A program made the translations under genes and the position numbers. Below are positions 34,337 to 46,831 of a stretch of DNA of 64,000 bases, one piece after another. A model generated the notes under the pieces. The model was not told the DNA's origin, did no database searches, and was given only the letters and a program-made list of their open reading frames with translations. The DNA is taken from NCBI GenBank assembly GCA_928212115.1, contig CAKMRJ010005634.1, positions 256,017,183 through 256,081,182 of the forward strand, given 5' to 3'. This stretch comes from Lactuca virosa (lineage: Eukaryota; Streptophyta; Magnoliopsida; Asterales; Asteraceae). The stretch's first letter is position 1. The number at the start of each line of letters is the position of its first letter.

Positions 34337-35689
34337 TTGATTTGATGATAATCGGGCAGCAATTCGTTTCCTAAAACGTTCGTTTCTAATAAAACCAGAA
34401 GTTTTATTGAGAAACCGAGCTCTGCAAAGGTTGGGCTTCGAAACCGAAAAGATAAATTTCCCGGGCTTCTCGGGCACTTCGGGGCGTATTTCGGGTGTTT
34501 GGTATAATACCGGGGCTTTGGGGGAAGTTACAATGAAAGAAATATTGAAAAAGGGGCTAATAGTGACAATTTTCCAAATGTTCCCCCGGAGGTCTCGCAC
34601 CCTCTTATTTATAGGCTGCGAGGCTGCTGATCGGACGGCTGAGAGGAAGCCTGGCGGCATAAGATGCGAGAAGAGGTCACGTGGGTTACACATGCGAGGG
34701 CCTCGCTGTCGGCCTTTGATTGGACCGAGGTCTAGGTCCGAGACTTCGGACGTGGCACTCCCTGCGAAGGTCGGACATGCGAGGAAGGGGTACGAGGCAA
34801 CTTCTGATTGGCCGAGCCTTCGGTCTGAAGAGGGTACGACACGCGTCGACAGGTGGCCTGGGATGACTCATCATTTCGGACATGTGGCACATTTTGAGCG
34901 AGGGTGATGTGGCTTTTCCGGGTGAAGCTTATTTATGCGAAATTTCTAGAATTTTGTGCCAAAATCTTCTAAAATTCATAACTTTCGCATACGAGCTCCG
35001 TTTTTGACGTTCTTTATATGCACGCGTAGGTAAAATTACTCTCTACAAATTTCGTTTAGACTTCGTCGGCTAATTTTGATTTAATTTTTATATTATTATT
35101 TTTAACAGACCGGGACAGGAAATCCGTTAAAAATTCATAACTTATTCATCCGCTGTCCGTTTTCATCTGTCTTTTTACCGTTGTGCTACTATTGACGAGA
35201 TCTTCGATTCTCGTTTAAGCCGAAGCTTAGAAAAATCATAATTTCCTCATACGAAGTCAGATTTGGACGTTCTTTTTATACATACTCTCGGTTTAATGAA
35301 CACTACGACTTTCGTTTAGATCACTAAGGCTAAAAAGTAGTTTATCAAAAACTCACTTTTTACGACATTCGGCACCGTGCCGGTTTTGTCGCGAAACTTC
35401 GACAGGTCATAACTTCTTCGTTATAACTCGGATTTCGGTATTCTTTATATATCCGTAATCCTTGTCACGACCACTACAAATTTCTTAATAGATATCGGCT
35501 TTATCTAATATTTATTTTTGACGCTCATTTTTATTCTTAATTAATTAAACCCTAATAATTAAGCATAAAACACATAATTTTCACATAATTTTCACATAAT
35601 TCCTTTTCATTTCTTCTAAATGAGTTTCAAAGGTTAACTTAGACTATTATGTTAATATTAATGCCTGGCCTAGAAACACGGGCGTTACA

Positions 35690-37790
35690 ATTTTCTCCCC
35701 CTTAGGATGATTCCGTCCCCGGAATCACACATCAGCAAATAAATACAGGTAGCGACTCATCATGTCACTCTCCGTTTCCCAGGTGAGATTTGGCCCATTC
35801 GTATGTTTCCATCGTACAAGCACTAAATCGACCATCTTGCGTCACAACTTCTTAGTCTTACGGTCAACGATTTCCTCAGGTTCTTCAATTAACCTCTTGT
35901 TTTCATCCAACCTTAGTTCAGAAATGGGAATTATGCCGGGCACATCTCCCGTGAACTTCCTCAAATAATACATATGAAATGTATTATGAATACCCTCTAG
36001 TTCTTCAGGTAATTCTAGCTTGTAAGCTTGATTCCCGATTCTCTGAAGAACTTTAAATGATCCAATAAACCTTGGACCCAACTTTCCCCTCTTACCAACT
36101 CTTATAAGTCCCTTCCACGGTGAGACTTTAAGTAAAACCGAATCTCCAACTTCGAAGGATATCAGTTGTCTTTTCTTGTCAGCATAGCTCGTTTGACAAT
36201 CTTGAGCTGCTAACATCCTTTCTCTAATCACTTTCAACTTTTCAGCAGTCTGATGGACTATTTCAGGTCCCACAAACTACTTTTCCCCAGTTTCCAGCCA
36301 ACATGACAGCGTTCGACACTTTTCTCCATACAAAGCGTGATAAGGTGCCATCTTGATGCTCGAGTGGAAACTATTATTATAGGAAAATTCTACTAGAGGT
36401 AAGTGTTCATCCCAGTTACCTTGGAATTCCAGGGTACATGCTCTCAGCATATCCTCCAATGTTTGAATTGATCATTCGCTCTGACCATCGGTTTGTGGAT
36501 GGTAAGCTGTACTCAAACACAACTTGGTACACAATTCCTCTTATAGACTCCTCCAAAACCATGAGGTAAAACGGCTGTCATGATCTGATACAATCGTTAA
36601 CGGAACACCGTGAAGCCTCCCACTTTCCTTCACGTAAGAATTCACAAGTTTATCCATAGACCATTTCTCGTTAGCTGCTATGAAATGCGCACTCTTAGTG
36701 AAGCGATCAACGACCACCCAAATCATGTCGTGACCGTTCCTTGTTCTGGACAGTTTTGTCACAAAATCCATAGTGATATCTTCCTATTTACCCATGGGTA
36801 CAGGTAAAGGTTCTAAACTCCCATACAGTTTCTGATGTTTTGCCTTAACCCTAGCACATGTTACACACTCGGCCACATACTTAGCAACATCCAGCTTCAT
36901 CGTCGGCTACCAGTAATAGGGTTTTAGATCCCTATACATTTTTGTGCCGCCGGGATGAATCGAGTACATGGTCTTGTGAGCTTCTTCCATCAGAAGATCT
37001 CTTACTCCTCCCATCTTAGGTACCCAAATCCTATCTTTGAACATCTTCAGTCCTTGACCGTTTGTATCAAACACCAACGTTTTACCCAAACGTTCTTCCT
37101 TTCGGTCATTTTTCTCTAAAGCTTCCTCTTGAGCTTTCTTTATACCTTCCACAATTGTCAAGACAACTTCAATCCTCAACGCTCTTGGCCTTTTCTTTTT
37201 AAGATTTACCTTCTGACTGAGAGCATCAGCAACAACATTTGCTTTACCAGGGTGGTAAAGTATCTCACAGTCGTAAATCTTGAGTAACTCTAGCCAGCGT
37301 CGTTGCCTCATGTTCAATTCCTTCTGATTAAAGAGATATTGAAGACTCTTATGATCAGTGAAAGTTTGCATTTAATGCCATAAAGATAGTGCCTCCATAT
37401 CTTTAAGGCGAATACTACCGTTGCCAACTCCAGATCATGAGTGGGGTAGTTATTTTCATGCTCTTTCAATTGCCTCGATGCATACACTATCACTTTATCC
37501 CTTTGGGTCAGAACACAACCTAACCCAACTCCAGAGGCATCACTATAAACTGTGAAGTCATCAATTCCTTCAGGGAACGAAAGAATCGGTGCTTCAGACA
37601 ATCTCCTCTTTAACTTCTCCAAAAGCTTCCTTATGCTTCTCATTCCAAGTATAAACAGCTCCTTTGTGGGTCAAAGCTGTTAATGGAGTAGCGATCGAAG
37701 AAAAGCCTTGGATAACCTTCGGTGATATCCAACTAATCCTAAGAAGCTTCAGATCTCCGTAGGACTTTCAATCTTAATCTTCAAGTTACA
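35690..37790 (-). pseudogene. Element D pol: RT thumb, RNase H, integrase, chromodomain
   Basis: Minus strand, right to left: RT thumb (SFLGLVGYHRRL, about 37745), RNase H (VYSDASGVGLGCVLTQRDK about 37545; DLELATVVFALKIWRHYLYG; a frameshift near 37375; TDHKSLQYLF; VVADALSQK about 37210), linker, integrase zinc part (MEEAHKTMYSIHPGGTKMY, about 36960), core (MDFVTKLSR 36771; VVDRFTKSAHF; IVSDHDSRF; DGQSE then an immediate stop, about 36470), C-terminal domain (36273-35842, LLKVSPWKGLIRVGKRGKL) and chromodomain (LVLVRWKHTNGPNLTWETE, about 35780). The three integrase acidic residues are present. At least two stops and one frameshift prevent a functional polyprotein. Confidence 0.9.
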
Positions 37791-39100
37791 AAATAAATCC
37801 TCATTGAGGACTCCTTCTTCTTCTTAGAATAAGTACTTTCCTTCATTTATTGTAACAGACCGATGGGTCATGTTCTAATGATCTCTCATCGTATAATGCA
37901 CTGCTAAGACTCAGGTCTCTTAGAGACAAATTTTGGAACAAACTATACCTTCCTTCATGTTCTAATGTGATACAATCACAGTTCAACATGTATCATTTCT
38001 AACTACCAACTTCTTTAACAATGAGTGCGATACTTCTATTGATCGCTTTGATCATCCTTTACTTTAATTTGACTTAAGTCAACTGCTACATCGAACTTGG
38101 TTCTCTGAACCACGTAACAAACTCATCGTAGTCGGACTCAATTTGATATGACCACTAGGGTCGGAATAACAATCATCTTCTTAGTCATTACCGAAACAAT
38201 GGTAACGACAGACTAGAATAAGACGGAATCAATTACTAGTTCCTTGGTAACCTTGTGACTTTCCCTGATCCAAGTGTGAGTCCTGTGCCTCCAGTAGTAT
38301 AGATCTCTACTACTATTCACACCTACTCATACTCGTCCCAAGTACTGTCTCGCAGTCCCCAAGTCCTAAAATCACAAAGAAATTTAACACATACGAATGT
38401 GTCCAATTAATCATAAAATTTTCCTAGACTCTACTAGGACTTCTTCCATGTGTATCTTCAATCATCAATTCTACTTCAACTTGGTTGGTGATGGAAATCC
38501 CAGACGATGGGACAACTTCAAGAATTACACCAATCATTCCATCATCCTGCCAATCGAAGGTGTACTTCAGACGTACCGTACCCCTCTAAACGTTCCGTTA
38601 ATTTATCAAACATATTCTAAAGGCAAGATACCACTCTTACGATATCTTCTGATAGGTATCATTCACTATCATAAGCTTTTCATTTCCTCCATCTACTCAA
38701 TTCTCTACGAGTCTTCACCATAATGTTTTGTACATCCAAACAAACGTTCGGTGTACCGGGCGAGAATTTAAGATAGGAAAGCTTTATTTACGATAGACGT
38801 ATAAATCTCATTATCACTTCGAAACGTTTACATGTTAGTTCTAATCTCGTAATCATACGCTTAGAATCCTATACACATAAGGTTTCCAGATCCGGTCGGC
38901 AATAGACCATAGATCTGAACAAATAAAGGCATATATGGCAAACATATATCATTTAGCACATAAAAGCATTTTAGGCATCTTTCCTAAAATAAAGTAGTGC
39001 TCGTGTCTAAAATATGGTAGACACTCATCTCACAATCATCACTTAGCATTCTAAGTTTAAGTCCAGAAATCCTACAATTTCTTAGTTCGCTTAAACTAAT
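37791..39100 (-). other. Leader of element D fused to RT by internal deletion
   Basis: Non-coding on the minus strand. It carries the decayed leader phrase (about 38305-38280 minus: GATCTATACTACTGGAGGC then ACAGGACTCACACTTGGATC) seen in B and F. Gag, protease and the RT catalytic part, about 3 kb in relatives, are absent. The plus-strand frame at 38397-38723 is not supported as a gene. Confidence 0.7.
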
Positions 39101-39112
39101 GCTCGGATACCA
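39101..39112 (-). promoter_or_regulatory. Primer-binding site of element D
   Basis: The minus strand reads TGGTATCCGAGC, one base from the initiator tRNA-Met complement TGGTATCAGAGC, two bases from the LTR end. Confidence 0.85.
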
Positions 39113-39114
39113 AC

Positions 39115-41855
39115 TGTGACATCCCCTAATTTCTCGGCCATAAAAGACCGATTTAATTTATGCTTTTTAAAATAAAATCAGAGTAATCCTTTTAAAAGAT
39201 GTTGCGGAATTTGTTCCCAAATCAAAACATGATAAAATTTTATCAAAACCTTTCTTTAAGAAATATATATTCTCATTTCATATCAAAACCTCGGGATGTC
39301 ATGTTCCGATACAGATCAAAAGCATAAATAAGACATTATAAGCCTTACAACAGTTATTTACAACTACTGACCTATAATCCAAAAATCACTCATCGTCATC
39401 ATCCGACTATGCTCGGGGTCCACTACCTATAATATAAAAAGCTGAGTGGGTCAGGCTTGGAAGCCTGGTGAGCATATAGGGTTTTCAACCCACAATAAAT
39501 AATAAACTTATAACGTTCTCAGTCAACAATAAATTTATTAATTTCATTAACCAAAAATAACCCTAATTACCCATTCCCATTATCCTCACTTTACGTCCCT
39601 AAAATAACTATCACAAGGGACCTAGCCTAAGGATTTTCACTAGGGGTGACAACATTGCTTCGGGGGTTCCTCAACAATTTATGTCAAATAAGGCAACCAT
39701 CGGGGGTGAAAACATTGCTTTCCTCAGCAATTTATGTCAAACAAGACAACCTAACATAAAACAACCAATAAGGTGACAACATTGCTTTCCTCAGCAATTT
39801 ATGTCAAACAAGACAACCACTAGGGTGACAACATTGCTTTCCTCTGCAATTTATGTCAAATAAAACAAACATCGGGGTGACAACATTGGTTTCCCTCAGC
39901 AATTTATGTCAAATAGGCACGAAGTCACATCGTCGCCATGTGCTAAGTCCATAACTCTTATTTATCGACAGTATTTCTCACGGGAATCCCCCCCCCCCCC
40001 CGCAATACATGTCAATGGGTTTTTAGAGTACAGCTGATGAACATATAGTTCACACACTTACAGGTTGCGAGCCTGCTAGTGTTCCACAGATCATCTAGAA
40101 TAGTCCATGGTTGTCATCCATACTCTGCTGAATGACGGGGGTCACGTTTGGGTAAGTGATTCTCTCATATTTCACCACTCACTCTCAACTCATGATCTAT
40201 ATCACTGATCATCTCATTTATCCAACTCACCTTTCATCACACACCCACTATTTCATCTACCCATGTTTTACCCAACATTTTTGTAGATAAAAATACATAT
40301 ACAGTTTAAATTATTTAAAAACCTGTATAAATCATTCCTTCAACATCCATCTCAAATAAACAAACAATATATATTCACACAACACGTATTTTATATAAAA
40401 TACTTCATATCTATGTGTAAGGTGAAAGTAACTACACACTTACTTGATTTGATGATAATCGGGCATCAATTCATTTCCTAAAACGTTCGTTTCTAATAAA
40501 ACCGGGAGTTTTATTGAGAAACCGGGCTCTGCAAAGGTTGGGCTTCGAAACCGAAAAGATAAATTTCTCGGGCTTCTCGGGCACTTCGGGGCGTATTTCG
40601 GGTGTTTGGTATAATACCGGGGCTTTGGGGGAAGTTAGAATGAAAGAAATATTGAAAAAGGGGCTAAAAATGACAATTTTCCAAATGTTCCCCGGGAGGT
40701 CTCGCACCCTCCTATTTATAGGCTGCGAGGTTGCTGATCGGACGGCTGAGAGGAACCCACGCGGAATCAGATGCGAGAAGAGGTCACGTGGGTTGCGCAT
40801 GCGAGGGCCTCGCTGTCGGCCTCTGATTGGACCGAGGTCTAGGTCTGAGACTTCGGACGTGGCACTCCCTGCGAAGGTCGGACACGCAAGGAAGGGGTAC
40901 GAGGCAGCTTCTGATTGGCCGAGCCTTCTGTCCGAAGAGGGTGCGACACGCATCGACAGGTGGCCTCGGATGACTCAGCATTTCGGACACGTGGCACATT
41001 TTGAGCGAGGGTGACGTGGCTTTTCCGGGTGAAGCTTATCTATGCAAAATTTCTCGAATTTTGTGCCAAAATCTTCTGAAATTCATAACTTTTGCATACG
41101 AGCTCCGTTTTTGATGTTCTTTATATGCACGCGTTGGTAAAATTACGCTCTACAACTTTCGTTTAGACTTCGTTGGCTAATTTTGATGTAATTTTTATAT
41201 TATTATTTTTAACAGACCGGGACAGGAAATCCGTTAAAAATTCATAACTTCTTCATCCGACGTCCGTTTTCGTCTGTCTTTTTACTGTTGTGCTACTATT
41301 GACGAGATCTTCGATTCTCGTTTAGGTCGTGTCGGCTAAAAATCACTCGATCTAAAATTCGAGTTTTTAGTTGTCTACTGCTAAGCCGAAACTTAGAAAA
41401 ATCATAACTTACTCATACGAAGTCAGATTTGGACGTTCTTTTCATACATACTCTCGGTTTAACGAACACTACGACTTTTGTTTAGATCACTAAGGCGAAA
41501 AAGTAGTTTATCAAAAACTCACTTTTTACGACATTCGGCACCGTGGCGGTTTTGTAGCAAAACTTCGACAGGTCATAACTTCTTCGTTATAACTCGAATT
41601 TCGGCATTCTTTATATATCCGTAATCCTTGTCACGACCAGTACAACTTTCTTAATAGATATCGGCTTTATCTAATATTTATTTTTAACGCTCATTTTTAT
41701 TCTTAATTAATTAAACCATAATAATTAAGCATAAAACACATAATTTTCACATAATATTCACATAATTCCTTTTCATTTCTTCTAAATGAGTTTCAAAGGT
41801 TAACCTAGACTATTATGTCAATATTAATGCCTGGCCTAGAAACTCGGGCGTTACA
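39115..41855 (-). repeat. 5' LTR of element D
   Basis: 2741 bp, partner of 33006-35689. Same modules: minisatellite (39643-39916), 14-base C run (39988-40001), TATTTATA (40713-40720, minus TATA), donor GTAAGT (minus, 40438-40443) and four upstream module copies (41084, 41243, 41403, 41574). The promoter-side 57 bp missing from the other LTR is present here. Confidence 0.95.
39427..40443 (-). other. Candidate intron in the 5' LTR of element D
   Basis: Minus-strand GTAAGTGTG donor (40443) and TTATATTATAG acceptor (39427), 1017 nt. Compared with the other LTR the donor changed GTGAGT to GTAAGT and the acceptor CAG to TAG; both changes preserve splice-site consensus. Confidence 0.45.
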
Positions 41856-41860
41856 ATTTA

Positions 41861-42603
41861 TATTTATAAATATCAAATCATTTTAAAACTTAAAGGCTTA
41901 GGATAATGTACCTAGATACTATGCCTAGTTATAAGCTACGATATTATGCCGAAGAGTTATGATGCCCGATAGTCTAGGAAGAGATAATAACTAGATATTA
42001 TAATGGCCAAATCCCTAGGATAATGTAGTACCTAGAAGTTATGCGGGTCAAATATAGCGATACGCACTGTACTTAGTTGTTACTCTGCCCAAATATCTTG
42101 TTTTCAAATAACCATTAGTAGGGTATATAAGATAAAAAGATTTATATTGTATAGTTATAGGAAATCCCTGACAAGGATTAAAAGATAAAAGATTAAAGAT
42201 AAATATCTAAGGCCAATGCGTTAGTGAGCTGTTATATTCATCCAATGCCCTTGATTAAACTCGGCATTTCTCGGTTCCTATAATTGTTAATCTTGTGAGA
42301 GTTAGGAAGATATGTATAGATCTATACGAGGTCTGATAACCCGACCTGTGATTGCTAGCTACAATCCCAGCAGGATAACTTTCTTATTATTCACTATTTG
42401 ACGTCTGATGAAGCGTCGTGACGGGGTAAATGATTAGTCAAATAACATCGATTATGGGGGCTCATGGTAATACATTAGAACACCTTAGATATTCGACTAC
42501 CATTAGGGACGCCTTAATGTGGTAGACAAAATACGTTAAGGTCGTTAGATATCCTACAAAGATAGTAAATTAGGATTAATAAATATATCCTAAAAAGATA
42601 ATA
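41861..42603 (+). repeat. Middle segment of LTR F
   Basis: Continues LTR F after D. Holds the perfect palindrome GTATAGATCTATAC (42314-42327) followed by GAGGTCTGATAACCCGACC and GATTGCTAGCTACAATCCC, the same series seen in LTR A (6869-6915), LTR G (56474-56530) and LTR C (minus, 27362-27310). Confidence 0.75.
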
Positions 42604-42635
42604 GAGTAAATTACATGAATCGTCCCTCGTCCAGG

Positions 42636-44663
42636 TGTCACACCCCGGCCGTCGGCGGAAACACCGGGCGGTTAACGTCATTTCTTGTATCATAGTTATC
42701 AAAATCCTGAAAACACATGCAATTAAAAATACGTTAACATAAAGTTGGTGAGTTCACAGGTTTTGACTCCATATAAAAATAATACATTTTCCAAGTTCAA
42801 AAGTATAGTTTTGAAAGTATCATTTTGACTCTCCAACATTTAGTATATATATCCTAGGTATAAAAGTTTACTTACCAAATAATTAGTTTACCTATAAGTC
42901 TCATATACTATAAACATAAGTGTTTGTAATTCCATACAAACGAAAGTTGCTACGTATAAATCTTATTTCAATTCTATACGAGTATGTGTGTTAGGTATAA
43001 TCATCTACTTAATATACAAGTAGTACCTAAGGTATAAGTAGGGGGAAACTTATACTTAACATTAATACTTGTATACGACAAAGTATAATGTTTCTAACAA
43101 GTTGCTACCATGAGTCTGTAACCGCTGCTTAACAACAAAACCTCTGACAAAACACACTCATGATTTACCATGAGAAACAATACACTCATGATTTACCATG
43201 AGAAACAACACAGCGCGCTTCATCGACGCCGGAATAACAAATAAAAGGAACGGATCGTCACTCGCTTGTCTTGGGTTGTAATTAACAACCACGAGTGGGG
43301 TCGTCAACCCGTATCTTATTCATACCCGACTTCCTCGCTCACACGGAATTAACGGTTACAGGTCAGAGGACTTCCACTAAGATCCCCAATCTTAGTTGAT
43401 GAATGAGGTAGCTCATGTAGACTTTGACGGCGTTCTATAGTCCTAACAACAAAAGCATTTTCATGTCTAAAACCCTAAGTTACTAGACTACGCTTTTAAA
43501 CAGTACTCCTAACTTCGTAACATTTAGGCAGTATAACAATTATAACTTGAAGTAAAACCAGGTTTTATCTAGACATAAAACCAATAACAACAACAACATA
43601 TAACATACCAAGTTTTATGTTATCATTAAACTAACAATAACAACATACTTTATAAATTAACATATAGAACTTCCGAATATAACTTCGGAACTATATCGCA
43701 CACAACATATATATAGAATCCTAAGTATAACTCAAGATCTATATTAGTATACTACTATAACAATAACATGCTAACAACTTTACGATAGCCTGTATACTTT
43801 CAGATACGAAATAACTATATCCCGGTTATTATAACTATCTACGTTGATACTAATATACTATCATATAGACATAATAATAACGTATATATAACATTTAGCA
43901 TGCGTTTTACCCCGAAATATTAGAAAGTGGGGCCGTGAAACTCACCCTAGTAGCGTGATCTATAGAATCTAAACGGTCAGAGGCTCTTTGTTGTCAGGCT
44001 CAGGAAGGGAAACGGCCTTCGGAAACGAGAGAGAAAGAAGAGATTTGGTGTAAGGAATGAAATGGTCTTGATCGCTATATATAGGCTCTTCTGGGCCATT
44101 TCACGTCGTGACATACCTTGGGTCACGTCGTGAACATCCATGAGTCACCCCGTAGCTTTAACACGTGTTTTCTAGCCTCGATTAGTGTCCCGGACACGTT
44201 TCACGTCGTGAACTTCATTTTCACGTCGTGACTTAAGGCGGCTAGGGTTTCTGCCACGTGTCATGTCCTAAGACAGCTACATCTTCGGAAGGTCATATCT
44301 TTTGCATACGAGCTCCGTTTTTGACGTTCTTTATATGCGCGCGTAGCTAATTCCGAGTACTACGACTTTCTTTTAGACTCCAATAGCTAATTATAAGTCT
44401 ATTTTAAATTCCTTTTATTATAGAGATTTTATAGTGTTCGGTTTATCATAACTTCTTCACGCGAAGTCAGATTTAGATGTTCTCTATATTTTTGGAATCG
44501 TATGGACGTATACTTTGAGTTGTATCATAAATTATGTATGAACGTTCATACTTTAACATGAATTACATAGTAAGTTTATCACATTACTAGTTTAACAAAA
44601 TCACATTACGTGATTGGCATAATCACATGTGATTGTTATTGATCTATTTTGACCGGTGTTACA
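42636..44663 (-). repeat. 3' LTR of element E
   Basis: 2028 bp, plus-strand TGTCACACCCCGG...CCGGTGTTACA. Features on the minus strand: four TTCACGTCGTGAA-type palindromes (44099-44231) upstream of TATATATA (44076-44083), donor GGGTGAGTTTC (43945), CGGGG tract 32 nt later, a two-unit CTCATGATTTACCATGAG repeat (43157-43205) and acceptor GTGTTTTCAGG (42707). Confidence 0.95.
42707..43945 (-). other. Candidate intron in the 3' LTR of element E
   Basis: CTAGGGTGAGTTTC donor (intron starts at 43945) and TGTGTTTTCAGG acceptor (ends 42707), 1239 nt, 72 nt from the LTR end. A strong match to plant splice-site consensus at both ends. Confidence 0.5.
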
Positions 44664-46831
44664 TTCTCCCCCCGTTAGAACAATTTCGTCCCAAAATTTA
44701 TCTTATGGATGGGATTTTGTTAAATAGTTGGGGGTATTCTTGTTTCATGTGATCTTCACATTCCCAAGTAAATTCAGGTCCTCATAAAGAGTTCCATCGA
44801 ACTTTCACTATGGGAATACGACTTTGTTTTAATCGTTTCGCGTATCGATCCATGATTTTGACAGGTTCTTCTACAAAGTTGAGTTTCGTATTGACTTGTA
44901 TCTCTTCGAGAGGTATAACAAGAGTGTCATCGGAAAGACATCTTTTGAGATTTGATACATGAAAAACATCGTGCACATTACCTAGCTCTTGAGGCAACTC
45001 GAGTTGGTATGCGACAGAACCAATTCTTGCTAGAATTTCAAAAGGTCCTATATACCGTGGGTTTAGTTTGCCCCGTTTCCCGAATCGAATTACGCCTTTC
45101 TAAGAAGAGACCTTCAACATTACTTTATCTCCAACTTGGAATTCTAAAGGCTTACGTCTTACGTTAGCATAGCTCTTTTGACGATCACGTGCAGCCTTTA
45201 ATCGATCCTTAATTTGCACGATCTTTTCAGTTGTCTCGTGGATTATTTCTGGTCCAGTACGTAAGGTATCGCCTATACGTTCTCTGGCCATCTGTGTATC
45301 TCCAACTTCTGCCCAACACACTGGGGAACGACATTTTCGTCCATAAAGAGCCTCAAACGCTGCAGCCTTGATGCTGGTGTGATGACTATTGTTGTAGGAG
45401 CATATCTTCTAAAGTCTGAACGGTAAATGAGTATCCCACGCATTTCCAAAGTCTATCACACAGGCTCGGAGCATATCTTCTAAAGTCTGAATGGTTCTCT
45501 CACTCTGACCATTAGTCTGTGGATGGTAAGCGGTACTCATATCTAGACGTGTTGCTAAGGATTTTTGTAGAGATTGCCAAAACCGTGAAGTGAATCTACT
45601 ATCTTGGTAAAAAATAATAGAATTTGGAACTCCATGCAATCTGACAATTTCCTTAAGATAAATTCTAGTTAGCTTCTCCATCTTGTCTTTCTCCTTAAAT
45701 GGGTAAGAAATGGGCAGACTTAGTCAATCTATCGACTATTACCCAAATAGTGTCGAACCCACTAGGAGTTTTAGGTAACTTAATGATGAAGTCCATTGAT
45801 ATCAGCTCCCATTTCCATTCAGGTATTTCTGGTTGTTGAAGTAAACCTGAAGGCTTTTGATGTTCTGCCTTTACTCTAGAACAAGTCAAGCATTTGCTCA
45901 CATAAGTAGCAATTTCTGCCTTCATGTTTGGCTACAATAATGTACTTTTAAATCTAAGTACATTTTTTAAGGGCCTGGATGCACGGAATATATGGACTTG
46001 TGGGCCTCTTCTAAGACCAAGTCCCTGACCCCAACGAACTTAGGCTTCCAAATTCGGTTCATAAAGTGTCGCGTTCCGTCATATTTTTGTATAAGTTGCT
46101 TTTCCATTCCTCGCAAAGCTTCGTTCTTGATGTTTTCTTCTTTCAGAGCCTCAATTTGAGCTTCTCTAATTTGTGTGGCAAAGTTAGAATGGAAAGTTAT
46201 GGTTAATGCTCGTACCCGTCGGGTTTTAATATATATTTTTTTCCGGCTCAAGGCATCTGCTACCACATTTTCCTTTCCGGGATGATAACGAATCTCACAT
46301 TCGTAATCATTCAACAATTCGACCCATCTTCGTTGTCTCATATTAAGATCTTTTTGGTTGAAGATGTGCTGGAGACTCTTGTGGTCGGTAAAAATAGTAC
46401 ACTTAGTACCGCATAAGTAATGTCTCCAAATTTTTAGTGTAAAAACTACAGCTCCCAATTCAAGATCATGGGTAGTGTAATTATTCTCATGCACCTTAAG
46501 TTGTCGTGATGCATAGGTGATAACTTTTCCTCTTTGCATCAACACACATCCCAATCCTTGATTTGATGCGTCGCAGTATACGACGAAATCATCTGTCTCA
46601 TCTGGAAGGGATAGGATTGGTGCACTACACAACATTTGCTTTAGTTTCTGAAAAGAAACTTCTTGTTTGTCTTCCCAGTTGAACTTCATATCCTGCTGGG
46701 TTAGTGTTGTAAGTGGCTTGGCTATTTTAGAGAAATTTTCTATGAAACTGCGGTAATAGCCAGCAAGTCCTAAGAATTGACGCACTTCTATTGGCGTCTT
46801 CGGTGCTTCCCAATTCTTAATTGCTTCAATT
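44664..46831 (-). pseudogene. Element E pol, 3' part: RT thumb, RNase H, integrase, chromodomain
   Basis: A 272-codon uninterrupted frame (46785-45967) holds the RT thumb (MRQFLGLAGYYRSFIENFS), the whole RNase H with all acidic residues (YCDASNQGLGCVLMQRG; HDLELGAVVF; TDHKSLQHIF; VVADALSRK), the linker and the start of integrase. Integrase zinc and core: KCLTCSRVKAEHQKP and WVIVDRLTKSAHF (45925-45695); the second acidic motif is altered to FYQDSRF, so its aspartate is tyrosine; HPQTNGQSE is kept (about 45530). A small internal duplication lies at about 45397-45498. C-terminal domain 45321-45000, chromodomain VKVRWNSL (44790) ending near the LTR. The next frame has stops. Confidence 0.9.

Larger units (their letters stand above)
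33006..35689 (-). repeat. 3' LTR of element D
   Basis: Plus-strand TGTGACATCCCC...GGGCGTTACA (2684 bp). Contains a five-unit minisatellite, a 17-base C run (33878-33894), an antisense TATA (34605-34613 reads TATAAATAA on the minus strand), a donor GTGAGT (minus, 34331-34336) and four diverged copies of the conserved upstream module (34977, 35136, 35237, 35408). Confidence 0.95.
33006..41855 (-). mobile_element. Element D: complete-ended, internally deleted gypsy element
   Basis: 8850 bp on the minus strand with LTRs 33006-35689 and 39115-41855 and a perfect target duplication ATTTA (33001-33005 and 41856-41860). A PBS and polypurine tract are present at the right places. The interior has lost gag, protease and most of RT: an untranslated leader runs straight into the RT thumb. 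RNase H, integrase and chromodomain are fairly well kept. The LTRs are very similar apart from a 57-bp stretch (about 41322-41380) missing from the left one, so insertion is relatively recent. Confidence 0.95.

Noticed and set aside
45967..46785. 272-codon frame as a functional gene
   Set aside because: It is an RT-thumb/RNase H/integrase fragment of E without its own start context, bounded by stops and a solo LTR.
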